This document shows, piece after piece, positions 44,720 through 56,354 of a stretch of 64,000 bases of DNA; within the stretch, counting starts at the first letter, position 1; every line of letters starts with the position of its first letter. The stretch lies in contig MU277675.1 in assembly GCA_022385805.1 (NCBI GenBank), forward strand, positions 439,018 to 503,017, given 5' to 3'. Position numbers and translations under genes: made by a program. This stretch comes from Pilatotrama ljubarskyi. Its lineage: Eukaryota; Basidiomycota; Agaricomycetes; Polyporales; Polyporaceae. The notes beneath the pieces were generated by a model that was not told the origin of the DNA, did not search any database, and saw only the letters and a list, made by a program, of their open reading frames with translations.

Positions 44720-47110
44720 GTTTTTTTGGTTTTTTTTTTTTTTGGTTTGTTTGTCTTTGTTTTTTGGGGATCCTCGTTTATTGCCCTCGAGGGCCTCGCC
44801 CTATGGTAGGCAATACAAAGCAAGTCACTACTGTAGGACTGCGTGGGGTCAGCAGACGGAAGAAGGGGGGTGGAGAGGGGTGCAGCGGTCTAGACCGCCG
44901 CAGGCACAGTAGTATGTATGTAAGAAGTGGGAATAGTACCCTACAGTGGGTCGTTGCAGCGCGCACCGCGCCGGCCATACGGCTGGGTACCGGGTTCTAA
45001 ACCTCGCCGCCCTTACAGACAGCGATTGCGCTGCCGGGCTTAAGCCTCTTGCTGCGGGAGGGGTACGGACACTGGGCAGACACCCAGGCGCCGTCAGAAC
45101 TCCCCCGGCCCCTGCGCGGAGATTACGCATGCTGCACGCCCGTCTAGCGTCCTGAAGAATGAGAAGTATAAATGTGCAGTGTAGCTAGCGAGAGAGACGG
45201 TTAGAGGGGTGAGGTTGCGAGGAGCCGAGCAGCGCTCAGCCGGCATCGCTGTCTTCATGCTCGGGGTAGTGCGGGCCGATGAGCGCGCCGACCGCCGACC
45301 GCAGGCGACCAGTGGCATTCACGTAGGCAAATAGCGGTCGGAGTTAATCCTTGCTATTCAGCAAGGCGGCGAGGGTGCGTCCGGAGAAGCCGAGGCGGTG
45401 GAAGTGGACTGCGCGATGGAGGGAGTAGGTAGGGCAGGCGAGAAGATAATGGGGGACCGTCTCCGGGGCTTCGCCACAAGTTGGACAGGTCGCGCTAGGG
45501 GTCTTGCCGATGCGAGCGAGGTAGGACTGCAGAGGGACGTGATTAGTGCGGAGCTGAATGAGCAGGTTTGCGTGTCGGCGGGGAAGTGAGGCGACAAGCG
45601 CGTCAAATTTCTTTGACGGCATAGTCCCGTCTACCTCCGCGGGCATGCGTCTCCCACGCATCGAGGTCCGCCACCGCACCGCCGCCCTGCAGTCCAGCTC
45701 GGTGTTGAAGTTTTGACGCGCGCGTGTGACGCTGAGGGGGAGCGGCTTGCGCAGCGACGGTGGCAGTTGAGGCCCTGGCGAGGAGTGCCCATGAGCAGCT
45801 GCCTTGGCAGCCTCATCAGCCGCCTCGTTCTCCGGAATGTTTGTGTGCCCCGGCACCCAGCGGAGTGTAAAGGCGGAGGGCGGGGCGCCCCAGCTTGAGC
45901 TCGCGAACTGCAGCATGAAAAATGTCAGTGAGGTAACGACCAGGACCAGGGGTACGCAGCGTAGAAGCCTGAATTGCGGCCATGCTGTCGAGCGCGATTG
46001 AGGCACGCTGGGTGCAGAGCGCTGCCCGGCGCAGCAGTTCGACTGCCAGGATGGTAGCCACAATCTCGGCCTCGTAGACGGTGTGCCGGGTAGATGGCCC
46101 CAGATGCAGCTGGAGGACCTGTGGGCGCTCGCTTCCCGGCGTGTACAGTAAGGCTGCTGCCCCGACGCCGCCGTCGGTGTCTGATCCATCGGTGTAGACC
46201 CGGTAGGCATCGCCATCGTCCCAGCGTCCATCGTCCGCTGCTGCATCCTCGCAGTCTGGCAAAATGTGCGTGCGGTGGCGGGGCTTCCAGCGGGGGTGAA
46301 GGCGGACTGGGCGGACACGCTCCGTATTGCGGATGTCGAGCCAGGGTCGATACGCGTGCAGCAGCTCGTGAAGGGCAGAGCGATGAGCCTTGACAAACCG
46401 GCTACCCGCCGTGCGGACGTGAGGTGCGAGGGGATGGGATGCCGGGAGCGAGCAGAGACGGACCGCAGCGCGGTGGCAAAGCCTGTCAACGAGAAGGTCA
46501 AATGGCAGCAGCCGCGCATGCGCCTCCAGCCCGTCCGTCGGTGCGGACCGCAGCGCCCCCGTCATCGCCAGCAGGGCCTGGCGCTGGATAGCTCCGAGGC
46601 GCCGCACATGCCCCACTGAGCCATGCTTGCGTTTCTGACCTGCGAGTTTCCTGATGGGGGTGAGAAAGGTGCCAGCCGCGTACAGCATGCTCGGGACCAC
46701 TACCGCCAAATAGACGCGTCGCACGACTGCCAGCGTCAGGCCGTTACGAGCATTGGCGAGACGCCGTATCTGCGATACCATTCGGCTGCCCTTGGCGTAT
46801 ACCGCGGCCACGTGCTGCTTGAACTTGAGTCCTTGGTCGAGGAGGACCCCTAGGAAACGATGGTGAGTGGTTGGGGGTACGAGTGTGCCATCCGAGAGGT
46901 GAAGGGGTGGCCCGAGCCCGATACGCTTGGCTGCGAGGGCACAGGGACGCAGACGACGTCCTGCGAGTGGACGCAGTCGCCTCGAGTTCGCACACAGCAC
47001 TAAAGGCAATGTCACATAGGCGGTAACGTGGAGCTGGTCGAGGCAGAGGTGCGGTGGTTGCTGCACGCCACGGGCGTCGCCTCGCGAGGCTTCGGGAATC
47101 ACCATGGACG
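44720..47110 (-). mobile_element. 5'-truncated, frameshifted LINE retrotransposon with RNase H
   Basis: Non-LTR retrotransposon remnant on the minus strand. The upstream part (to about 47105) matches the end of the reverse transcriptase and thumb (FLGVLLDQGLKFKQHVAAVY, RRVYLAVVVPSMLYAAGTF), then an RNase H domain (AYRVYTDGSDTDGGVGAA, VYEAEIVATILAVELL, SIALDSMAAIQAS). A frameshift near 45900 separates this from the rest: TLRWVPGHTNIPENEAADEA, then FDALVASLPRRHANLLIQLR and a terminal Cys/His motif (CPTCGEAPETVPHYLLACP). The stop at 45344 is followed by about 600 bases of 3' UTR and a T-rich tract at 44721-44766, the poly(A) tail in reverse. The N-terminal ORF, endonuclease and most of the RT are missing. 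It is not functional. Confidence 0.85.
44721..44766 (-). repeat. Poly(A) tract at the LINE 3' end
   Basis: On plus the stretch is nearly all T with a few G; on minus it reads as an A-rich tail. It marks the 3' boundary of the retroelement. Confidence 0.8.
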
Positions 47111-47680
47111 TCCTCAGGTTGCGCCCAGTGATTTGGGGCTACTCGGCGTGGCCGCCATTGCTCAATGACTGCTCCTGGTACGGAAGACCGCGCTTTAGAG
47201 CTCAGCACCGTTGGGTAATTATGAGCAGCACGGTGAGCTGATGGCGAACGGTCAGAGCCATGAGAACACACTCACCGATTACCAGACCTCCTTCGCGCCT
47301 CAGGAATGTACAGTTGACGGTCCAAAGCAGCTGTCACCATGTAACAGACCATGTGTGTTCTTCACCTCGGAAACGAAGTTTTACCCCTGAGCGAGGTCGA
47401 CGACGCACCAAGCTACGCACCAATGTCGCGTGGCGGCCGCACATATGCGCAAAAGTCACACGCACTGCCCGCCATTCTACGGCGTTCGGCGGTGAGCAAT
47501 AGTTCCTCACGTACTTCTGTCATTGAGTGATGTCAGAGGTCGTGTCCAGAGCAGCTTGCATCAATGCTTACGTTTGCGCCCCCGCGCCTTGTTGAACCTC
47601 GTAGTTCGGCGTACAATTGTTGAGGGCAGCAGTAGAGAACGATACCTTTGCATGCCTTATGTCGCTACCCGGAGTCAATG
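47111..47680. other. Upstream flank of the LINE, nothing identified
   Basis: No gene supported. The exact 5' truncation point of the LINE and any target duplication could not be located. Confidence 0.4.
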
Positions 47681-48668
47681 CTACGCCCGCGATGGCACGC
47701 GTCTTGCTTTGTCTATGTCAACCGACGTACGTCCATAGAAATTAACGTTGCCGCTTCTACTACGGCCGCATTTGCCCTTCACGCTCCCGGATCCGCCTCT
47801 GCTTTTTCGCCAGCGCATGTATTTCGATCGCCTGCGTTGCTGGGTCGCTCGGGTCCAGGATCTCCACGGACCCGGAGCGTGCTCGCTTCTAGCACCCGAA
47901 GACGACGCGCCAGCTGGTCCGAGGTCTTCATCGCAGGCCGAGGGTGGTATCGCGGGAGCCTCGATGGCCCGCGCGATGCCCGCATGCGCGTTCAGCATGG
48001 ACAATTCCACTCCCAAACCAGGCTTGTTGGTCAGGGGCCGGACGCGCACGAGGATAGCCTGGGTCAATGACACCCAATCGTAAGGGCTTGTCCGTACTGA
48101 AGTCCTTCCACGAGCATTCCTTCGGCATCCAGACTTCGACTTCGCGGTGACCGTGGAGGAAAGAGGGCTCTTCGGAATCTACCATGGTGAGATCGACCTT
48201 ATGCCCGTATGCCGCCGCTTGCTGGGATAGCGGTGGATGCCAGACTGTGAAGCAACGTTAGGCTTGGCCTAGCAGACGCAATTCACGTACATCCCACCAG
48301 AAGACCATCCAGACATAGTCTGCAGAGTATTTCCGTTCAAGTACTGCGGCCATGGCGCTGCTCTCGGCTTCCTGGGCGTATGATTCCTGATCCTCATAGG
48401 CGTCCTGATCGAACTGCAGGCGACGCAGCGCCTGCGGGAAACCATGGCAGGCGTTCACACTAGGTGGACGAATGAGTATCGCGCGTGCCCCTAGAGGGAC
48501 ATCAATCGCGTATCTCGTTGACAGTAGAGAATCCCAGCTTGTGATCGTCTCGTCCAGTACAGAACATGAGACTTGCCGTCCGTGATATGCTTCAACACTT
48601 CGAGATAGTCGCTCATGTCGCAGGATAAGGGGCGCGATCTCGTCCCGCACCTTTGCCCGGATTGTCAA
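47681..48668 (-). CDS. Probable spliced gene of unknown function, model incomplete
   Basis: Not recognised. Three coding-like stretches lie on the minus strand. The first at about 48668-48258 reads TIRAKVRDEIAPLILRHERL, WDSLLSTRYAIDVPLGARAI and DYVWMVFWWDVRELRLLG. The second, near 48185-48080, reads MVDSEEPSFLHGHREVEVWM. The third, near 48073-47740, reads AILVRVRPLTNKPGLGVELS and then SMLNAHAGIARAIEAPA. They may form one gene whose middle intron is about 48190-48260. The third stretch is in a different frame and needs an intron or a shift. The upstream start was not found; sequence before 48668 stays open to about 48700. Confidence 0.35.
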
Positions 48669-48699
48669 GGGGAGGTACAGTTTGTGGGTTTGATGAGCG

Positions 48700-50840
48700 G
48701 GGCCTTACGTCATGAAGCCATATGTACGCACTCGTCCTGCAGGCGTATGGGAGCCATCCTGCGTCGGTGGGGCTTCCTTGTCCACGGCGCGGCGATTGGA
48801 AGCATCCTGCATCCGGATATTAGTACTATCCGTGCTCGATGGTGCAGATACTCACCCGGAACATCAGAAATGAAGCAAAATAGTGACGACGGTGCTGCTG
48901 ATGTCGTACGCAAATACATTGGCATCAATGTGTAGGATTGGAGCCCGCGCTTACCTTGTAGCTCTCATCTTGCCGGCACGACTCTTCAGCGCAGTTTGTT
49001 TGCGGCGGTCACGTGAGTAACGCGGTCTAGGAGGGAGACGAGGTGCTTCATGGAGAAGTGCTGTAGAACAGCGTTAACGGTGGAGTTGTGGATGCGAGCG
49101 AGGTCACGCTGTCGCGTATGAGAAGGCTTTCACACTCTTGATTAATGCTCTCGCATGCAAGCTGCCAAGATGGTGAGCGAGCAGTCAGATCAGGCTGTGA
49201 TCGTCCGCGCGCCTACCTGACAGTCTCCTGTCTTCGCGTGGCATACACCAAGCGACTCCCTCGTGAGCTCCTCAGACGCATGTTCCTCTTCTCCTTAAGC
49301 TATCCTGAAGCCTGCGTGGCGCACAGGTCTAGACACGGTAGCCTTGTCTTAGCCCAGGATCTCCTCGCGGAAAGATGCATACGCATCTCCAAGAGCAGGT
49401 TGCTGCTGCCCTTGAGCCCGATGCAGGCTCGAGGAACGCCTGAAAGGCGCTGACGCTATGCCGGACGTCGGTGTCGGGCCTGAGGAGCGGGGCTTTAAGC
49501 ATGTACGACAGGAGGGAGAGTATCGGCCGAGCAGCCGCACGACGCGTCCGGTACTTGACGGTGGCGAGCAGCTCGGGCAGGATGGCGAGGTCGAAAATGA
49601 GGGCGTCGCAAGGTGCGAGGCCTACAACGTAATGAGTACCATGTTCAAATGCATGGGCACGGTAGACAAGACGTGCCTTGCACCTGTGAAAGATGCTGAA
49701 CCACACATCCTGGTCGGCTGCTCAACTCAGCACATCGGCGCACGAGACGGCATTGCACACGCACACTAGAGATGGCGGCTAGCGCTCACGCTCTCGCCCC
49801 GCCATCCATTCTGCACTGAATCTCCTCGTCGGCGATGCTTGCGTCGACCATGCTTCTCTCGCTGGTCCCGCAGCCGGAGGGCTGGCCTACCATTATGCCC
49901 TGCATCAGCCTACGCGAACCATCGTAATCTGTGACGTATGGGTTTGTTTTTTGTCTATTCGGACTGGCAGACTGTTGCATACGCTCCCGCATACTCTAGG
50001 TCATGGTGCTCAGCGTCGGAGCTTGAGCATCCCGCCGACGGCACTTAGTCATGCACTCGCCCAACAACTGCTGTTTGTCCAAAATCCGTTGAATATTCAG
50101 GGCACGTTGATTCTTGAACCCCCCCAACGGTGGGGAGGACCCATGCACTTACCTACACGCTCCCCAGGTTCGGTGCGACTTCTCACAATGCCCCTGCCGC
50201 CAACCGTTCATCACTCGCTTCCTTCCCTCGCGGTATGTGTCATGCCAATAGTTCTGCCTTCCTTTCGCTAGTGCTCGTTTTGTTCTCCTTGCTTTTCTGA
50301 ACCCGCTCTGCTAAGCATACCCATGACTCTTGAGCTACTTGTCATCATTCCCGTGCCTTGTCGCCATCACGCACTAGTACAGCCGACATCAGTATCTTGG
50401 CTATACACCATAACAGGCAGATAAACGCACGCCGTGGATCCACGCCTGCCATGTCATGACTACTGAACACGTCGAGTCGGCGTCTCCGCAGCCTCCCCTT
50501 GGTCCTGGTAGGGTATTATGACAGTATCAACTCCTGGTAGAGGCCATATGCACGACTGCCAGACTCACCCTCTCGTCGCCATAAGGATACTCCCGAGTAG
50601 CCCAGGAGCCAGACGTGATGAAGAATGGCTCTCGAACCACGAGAAGTAGAACATGGAGGAGTCTGAAGTACCATCATGCAAAATGCCTTAGCGGCTACTT
50701 CAAGACTCCCCACAATGCATCCCTTCCGCTGCACGAGCGGTGCATCCACCAGTTCAGGACTCTCCTGTCTGGAACGTCACTCCGCAGAGCTTTGAGGATC
50801 CTAGGGCTTCGAGAGGCTCCTACCGGAGCCGGGTGGGAGG
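48700..50840. other. Unresolved region with possible minus-strand exons
   Basis: Two minus stretches look protein-like: about 49706-49400 (LVYRAHAFEHGTHYVVGLAP, LILPELLATVKYR-like sequence) and about 49100-48985 (IHNSTVNAVLQHFSMKHLVS). I could not join them or recognise a family. The rest (49800-50840) shows nothing. Confidence 0.25.
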
Positions 50841-51250
50841 GACGTCTGAGAGGGAATATCCCAGCTCAGATCTTCGCAACATGAGCTTGCAGCCGACTTG
50901 AATTATCCATTGCGAGAGAGGTGAGAGGTGAGGTTGAGTACCGAGGTATAGACAGGCACTAGCTAGTGACGCAGAGACTGGATCGCGAATGAGAGCCCAG
51001 CTCGTCGCAACCATTCCGCAGTCGGGACATCGCTCCGCGGCTCCTGGGAGTTCTTCTAAGCGCCGAAAGAGCGAGGCTCGCCCGCTGTGGCACAGTTACA
51101 TACAGTACTGGTACTGGTCCGGAGGACCCTTCCGCGGCCGCGGCCACGCGGCGTCCGCCGGACTCCAGAACTTCGGAAGTACTGTCGTATCATGTATGGT
51201 CCTCTCCTGCCAGTACCACTGCCATGCTCTGCGCGGATATTCCGTGCATT
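50840..51250. repeat. Repeat with GGAATATCC core, copy 1
   Basis: Left motif GTCTGAGAGGGAATATCCCA (core at 50853-50861) and, inverted, GCGCGGATATTCCGTGCA (core at 51235-51243). Homology to the copy near 54900-55250 includes about 50 bases before the left core and about 40 around the right core. Interior is mostly dissimilar. Confidence 0.55.
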
Positions 51251-51307
51251 GCTCACCAGTCATCTCTCTGGGCTCTATACACTTGTCTACTGACTACACA
51301 TTCGAAA

Positions 51308-52180
51308 CTACTCGACGGCGATTCTCCAATACCGAGATTCCGTCTCCTTCAGCAATGCCGTCCGTCGCAGAGTGGCATCGGCCGCCTCATCCCCGAGCAC
51401 AACGCCAGCGTCACTCGTGGCGGCGGGTTGACTGGGTACCACCGTTATATCCAAACCTCTGATCTCCGCACTAGCTCCGGCGGGGGTGGCTGCGCCGCTC
51501 TGTGCGATAGTATCGTGACTTTGATCCATCATGCCAGGGTCACTCGTAGTCGGATCAGATATAGCGTGTTCGAACTGGTGTGCGTAGATGAGGTCCAGTT
51601 TGCGCGAGTACTTCTCATGCTGAGATACGAGGAAGGTCTTTGCGACGGTGAAGATGCGCAGGAGCTCCAGGAAGTCCAGCGCATTCGTGAATTGACAGAT
51701 GAAGCGGCAGGGCTCGTCGATGAAGGTGATGGTGTGATTCTCCTCCTCGCATGCGAACCTCAGTGGCGCGCTGATTACGGTCGTCAAGAGAATACGAGGA
51801 GCATCACACGTGTCGCAGGCAATGACACCGACTGAAACTGGCTGTTAGTCTGTTGTGTTCATCTTGAGAGCAGACAACTCACATGATGCCGGGTTAGCAG
51901 GGTCGATCTCGCCAACAACTATACGGCAGGGCGAGAACGGAGTGAGAATTCCCTGGTTTACGAATTGGAATCTGCACTGCGCCTTGTCAGTAGCAAACAC
52001 GATGTTGGGACATTCACTACAGATCATATATTAGGGAAGCCGGAGACCTGAGGATAGACCGCTCACCTTGACATCGTTCAGGCGTCTTAGATGTGTGGCG
52101 CGTTGTAACCAGATGAAGAGAGGAGGGGACTTGAAGTGCGAGAAGGTGGTGACGCGCTCTGCGACCTATAAGTACAACCG
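51308..52180 (-). CDS. Hypothetical protein, possibly with a broken splice phase
   Basis: Not recognised. The minus strand reads VAERVTTFSHFKSPPLFIWL and RATHLRRLNDVK near 52180-52070, then ECPNIVFATDKAQCRFQFVN and SPCRIVVGEIDPANPAS near 52015-51885. After an intron (about 51884-51835) come VGVIACDTCDAPRILLTTVI, RFACEEENHTITFIDEPCRF and QFTNALDFLELLRIFTVAKT. The tail is Ala/Thr-rich and ends about 51308. The third intron joins well. The junction between LNDVK and ECPNIV has a good donor and acceptor but the wrong phase by one base, so either an exon limit is misread or the gene is disrupted. The start is upstream of 52180. Confidence 0.45.
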
Positions 52181-52199
52181 CCGCGAGTTGAGACATTGA

Positions 52200-53720
52200 A
52201 GATTGCTTTGTAGGCCTGGACAAAGGGACATGAAGCTTGAAGCATCACGTCCGGCGTCCATAGACCGGACGTACGATCTAACGCCCAAGTAGCATTGTAT
52301 CTGCACTCGGTGTATCTGCACCCGAGTGGTCTTCATCCAACGCCTGTTCAGACATCTGCTCCCAGTATTGTCGTCTCCATCTCCGCAGATGCATGGACTT
52401 TGCAGAATGTGGGATGATCGACCAGTTCACTTCTAAGGCTCAAGCAGTCGCCGCCGCCCTCTTTCTCAACTTTTCAACCCTCAGCACAAGCGCATGGTTT
52501 CTCGGCAGTTTCTTTGAGGCGATTCTTTGCACGTGCCGAGGAAGCCGCAGAGGCTCGGGAAACTCGTGTGTTCACTTGGGTGCCACGGCCCACGTTCTCA
52601 AAAGCATACGGCACTCTGATAGCCCGATAACATAAGAAGCTGGATACAACAATGACGCTCTCGGAGGCCTCAATGATCTCTAGCTTCTCCGTCTTTGACC
52701 GTCCACTTGACACAGTAGTGATCGGGCCTTGCTGTTAGTAACGACCGGAGGAGTAAGTCCTAGGCAGCGACAAAAACTCGAAAGAAGTGAATTAGCGGAG
52801 AGTACGGTAGACGGGGTTCAGACCCGCTCGAAGCTGAGGAGCAGCTTCGAGCAGGCGTCGCCTCTCTCCAACGAAAACTGGCGTGCTGACTAATCTACAG
52901 GAACTACCGTAAATGGGAACCATCGGTAAGAGCTCATGACACTTGCAGGTACAGTGTGAGGGGCGCATAGCTCGGTATGCGAGCTAATCGCCGATGGCTC
53001 CGAACGCACTGGCAGTGGATACGCCTTACACAATGGAAAGGGGCGGAGCAGCAACGACACATGGTTCGTCCCCGACGCGGAGGTGGTGAAGAGCAAGGCG
53101 GAGATCTTCCCACTCACTGGAATGCAGGGCTTCGGTAGAAGTACCCACAGTGAGTGCATAGGCGTTACAGAGGACAGAAAGAAGCAAAATCGGCTTCTCT
53201 CGCAGCAGAGAAGCACAGTGTGATGTAGACTTGGCTATAGTGGATCGGCACAGCGCGGATAAGGATGATGAAGACGAGCCCCATAAGCAACCGCCCTTAT
53301 TTTGGGAGGCGTGACCGTCTGCCGCGACGCGGGGGAGGCCTTGGAAGTCGCTTTGTAAACTGGGGACGTGCTGGGGTTAGAAGAGGCGGAAGAGGAGGAT
53401 GCGCGCGAGGGCGGCTTTGCAGCTGCTTGAGTCGTAGATGCCGCAACGGCCGGGGAAATGAAAATAGCGGTGGATGAAGTAGTAGCCTCGCTCTCGGAGA
53501 TGAGGCTGCGTGAGGTTGGTGCGACCTCGAGGGTTCTTGGGGAGATACTCTCCCAGTTCCCGTCATCCTCCTGGGCATCACCGCACCATCCAACAGCTCA
53601 TCCGCAGCCTTCGGCACAAACGACACCAATCCCATCCTCGTGGGTTCACCGATGGATGCGTCAAGTTCCCATGATCTAGAAACCACCGCATTGCTCTTCG
53701 GGAACGGACCGCCCAGGTTC
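52200..53720. other. Region without a resolved gene
   Basis: Minus ORFs at 52474-52713 (KTEKLEIIEASESVIVVSSF) and 53297-53728 (GEPTRMGLVSFVPKAADELL) look partly protein-like but have no supported joins. No repeats were noticed. Confidence 0.25.
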
Positions 53721-53726
53721 CGCCTC

Positions 53727-54180
53727 AACCCTGGCTGGCGGGTCCGTCCCGACGACGTTTCGCCGCGATGCAGTCAACCGCGTCTCCTGCGACCGACTGA
53801 GTGACGAAGTCTCGAGGATCGACATGGAAGAGTTTGGCCCCCATTTGGGAGGCGAGCGTGTGTCCGGAGGTGTAGGGGAGCGTGGGCTGCTCGGTTGGGT
53901 CGGCGGCGAACTTGAATGCGGGCGAGACGTTCTGCGAGGATGGTGGATTCGACGTCGGAGAGATGTAAATGTGAAAGTTCCCTTGTGATGAAACGTGTCG
54001 GCAACAGATGCAAGGCGAATGAATGATGCACACTTGCAGTGTCGATCAACGCTGAAAGGATGGGCTCTGCGGGATACCCCTGACTTGTTGGCTACTTTCA
54101 GCCAGACGCTCGCAATCGAGGAAGATCGCCTCAAGCTCTACTTCCCAGCGACTACACAAGGCGTGTAAGTCGGTGAGCAT
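53727..54180 (-). CDS. Hypothetical gene fragment
   Basis: ATG 54180 reads MLTDLHALCSRWEVELEAIF then LDCERLAESSQQVRG, and stops in frame at about 54046. Coding-like sequence resumes in another frame at 53990-53740: SPAFKFAADPTEQPTLPYTS, GHTLASQMGAKLFHVDPRDF and VTQSVAGDAVDC. An intron between the two is plausible (about 54050-53990) but I could not fix it. Family not recognised. Confidence 0.3.
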
Positions 54181-54880
54181 CGTACTGAATTCGAGGCGAT
54201 ACTTCAGAACTCGGAGAGGATAGGATAGTCGAGTTGTCGATGCCCTCGGGACGGGTCCTCGGCCCTCACTGCAAACAAGTCGGCTCGCGAAGTCGGAGCA
54301 TTTGTCATACTATCCGGCGCGGCGGCAAGGCGCAACGGCAAGGACTATCTCTTGCTGTCGGATGTGCACGCCCGAACGGCGATTCGTACCGCGTCAGCAA
54401 GGTCTGCGCCCCGGATAACGGCTCACTTTGCCATTCCTTGGTCGCAAGGCAGTGCGTTGTGGCGGCCTCAGTCATCTTCGCCTCCTTGGCAATGATGTGG
54501 TTGGAATATCATCTGAGGAACCGATATAATGGAGATTGTCTGGCCCAACGAGGCGGATGGTTGCCGAAATATCTCCTAGCAATGCGGACAATCGACAGCT
54601 GTGCTCCGAATTCTGATTGATCCCGAGCGACTGCATACAGCATAGCGTCTAGGAGTGAGATGATTCCCAACATATGGAGCTGGCCGACATCTCGCGTCGT
54701 TCAGATATCCCGGCAATTGCCTCAGGGCTGTTCGGGAGGCGTCCCTGCTACGGTGCGTTTGCTAGGGATCTCCTACCCAGACTGAAATAGCCTGAAAAGG
54801 AAGTGCGTCAGACGTCTTTCTCAGCCTGTGTCAGGGAGTTGATCTAACATGGCGTTATATCGGGGAGGGCTTCCAGAGGA
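54181..54880. other. Intergenic, nothing identified
   Basis: No coding or repeat signal recognised before the repeat copy at 54890. Confidence 0.4.
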
Positions 54881-54889
54881 GGACTCTGC

Positions 54890-55260
54890 CAGTGCAAGGG
54901 GGCTACTGGCGCGTGGGTGGCGGAGGATGTCTGAGAGGGAATATCCCAACCCAGATCCAGGAAGGACGTGCTGGACACAGATTGAACGGTCGACGAGCGA
55001 AACGAGCGAGGATGGAGAGGGAGTTGCGGCCGTCACAAGTACAGGAAGCGACTCTAAGGCCCTCCCATCCCCTCCATGAGTCGTCGCTCTTGCGAGGCGA
55101 GCCCTTGAAGCGCCCAAGAGCGCGACCAAGTGGCTGTGTACAGCGGTCGGCCCGGTGCTCCGGAGGCCTCCTCTCGGCAAGTCTGGCCTCGTCATGGTCT
55201 GCTCTGACCACGACCAGGACTGGCACGCTGTGTGCGGATATTCCGCGCACAGCTTTCCAC
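54890..55260. repeat. Repeat with GGAATATCC core, copy 2
   Basis: Left motif GTCTGAGAGGGAATATCCCA is identical to copy 1 over 20 bases (core 54938-54946). The right motif GTGCGGATATTCCGCGCA (core 55236-55244) is inverted relative to it. Distance between cores is about 300 bases versus 380 in copy 1. Confidence 0.6.
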
Positions 55261-55269
55261 CATCTGACG

Positions 55270-56354
55270 AGTCCCCGGATTCTCACTCACCTTCTTTCTC
55301 GACCTGGGCTACCCCCACCGGCTGCCGTAGTCTTTGAGCTGAGTTCGCGACGGTCTACAAGTTCGCCGAGGCCTCGGTAACCACCGCGGTTGTCCTTATT
55401 CTTGGTTTCCTCAGATCATCGTTATAATGCTGCGTGGCCGCCTCCTGAGGTACGTTCGCCTCCGCATACCAGTTCGGCATCGATCCTTTAGACTCCTTAC
55501 GAATGACCGGTCTGCACTTCTGCATTGATCAGGCGCCGCTCTTCGTCGACCCGGCAGCGCAACAAGCCCGTACGAGCGCAGAGCGTTGCCATGCAGCACC
55601 GGTCGCACGTCGCATGACGGCGCGACTCTGGCAAAGCTCCAGTTCGTAAGCGATGCTTCCCATACGCCCCGCCTTCTCCTTCCACAGCACCAGCACGACT
55701 CGCAGAAGCGGGTACGACGGTACTACCATCATACTCAAGTGCAACGGCGTACGGTAACTAAAAGCTGAGGTGGACCAGGAAACGCGGAGGAGGCGCCTTG
55801 CAATTCGTGATCGCGGAATACAGTAGACGCGCACTCGGCGCGTCCCAGGCGGAGCAAGAGGAGCGGGTTCGGCCTGCGATGGGTGTCAACATGTGCTCCC
55901 TGCCGCTGTCGAGCACTGGCACTGGCACGGACCAGGTGGGAAATAAACGGACCTATACGTCTAGCGGTCGATGCGTGTCCTATTGCGAGGAGACAGAGCT
56001 CTAGAACGGTCGGTATTGTTTTCCAAGACTGAGATAGACTGAAGTAGAACGGTCGGTAGGGCGATCGCAACCTGTACCTATAGGGGTTAGCCGTAGAATG
56101 AAGCCGAGGTTTTCCCCTTCCCGGAGTTTCAGTGAAGCCTGGGCATAGACATAGTCATCTCTCACACACGTCTCCGTTCCCGTGACGCCGATACTATGTT
56201 TGCAAAGCCATTGACTTTACCCGTTCCATCATTGAAACGTACTCACGAAGACTTATCTACGTTGCCGGCGTCCCGAAAGACCTATCCCTCCTAATCCGTC
56301 TATTACGCACGCCCAGTCCCCGCCTCGTCAACCTGCTCCTCCACACCAGCCCAA
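55270..56354. other. Intergenic, nothing identified
   Basis: 1.1 kb with short ORFs on both strands and no splice support. Confidence 0.4.
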
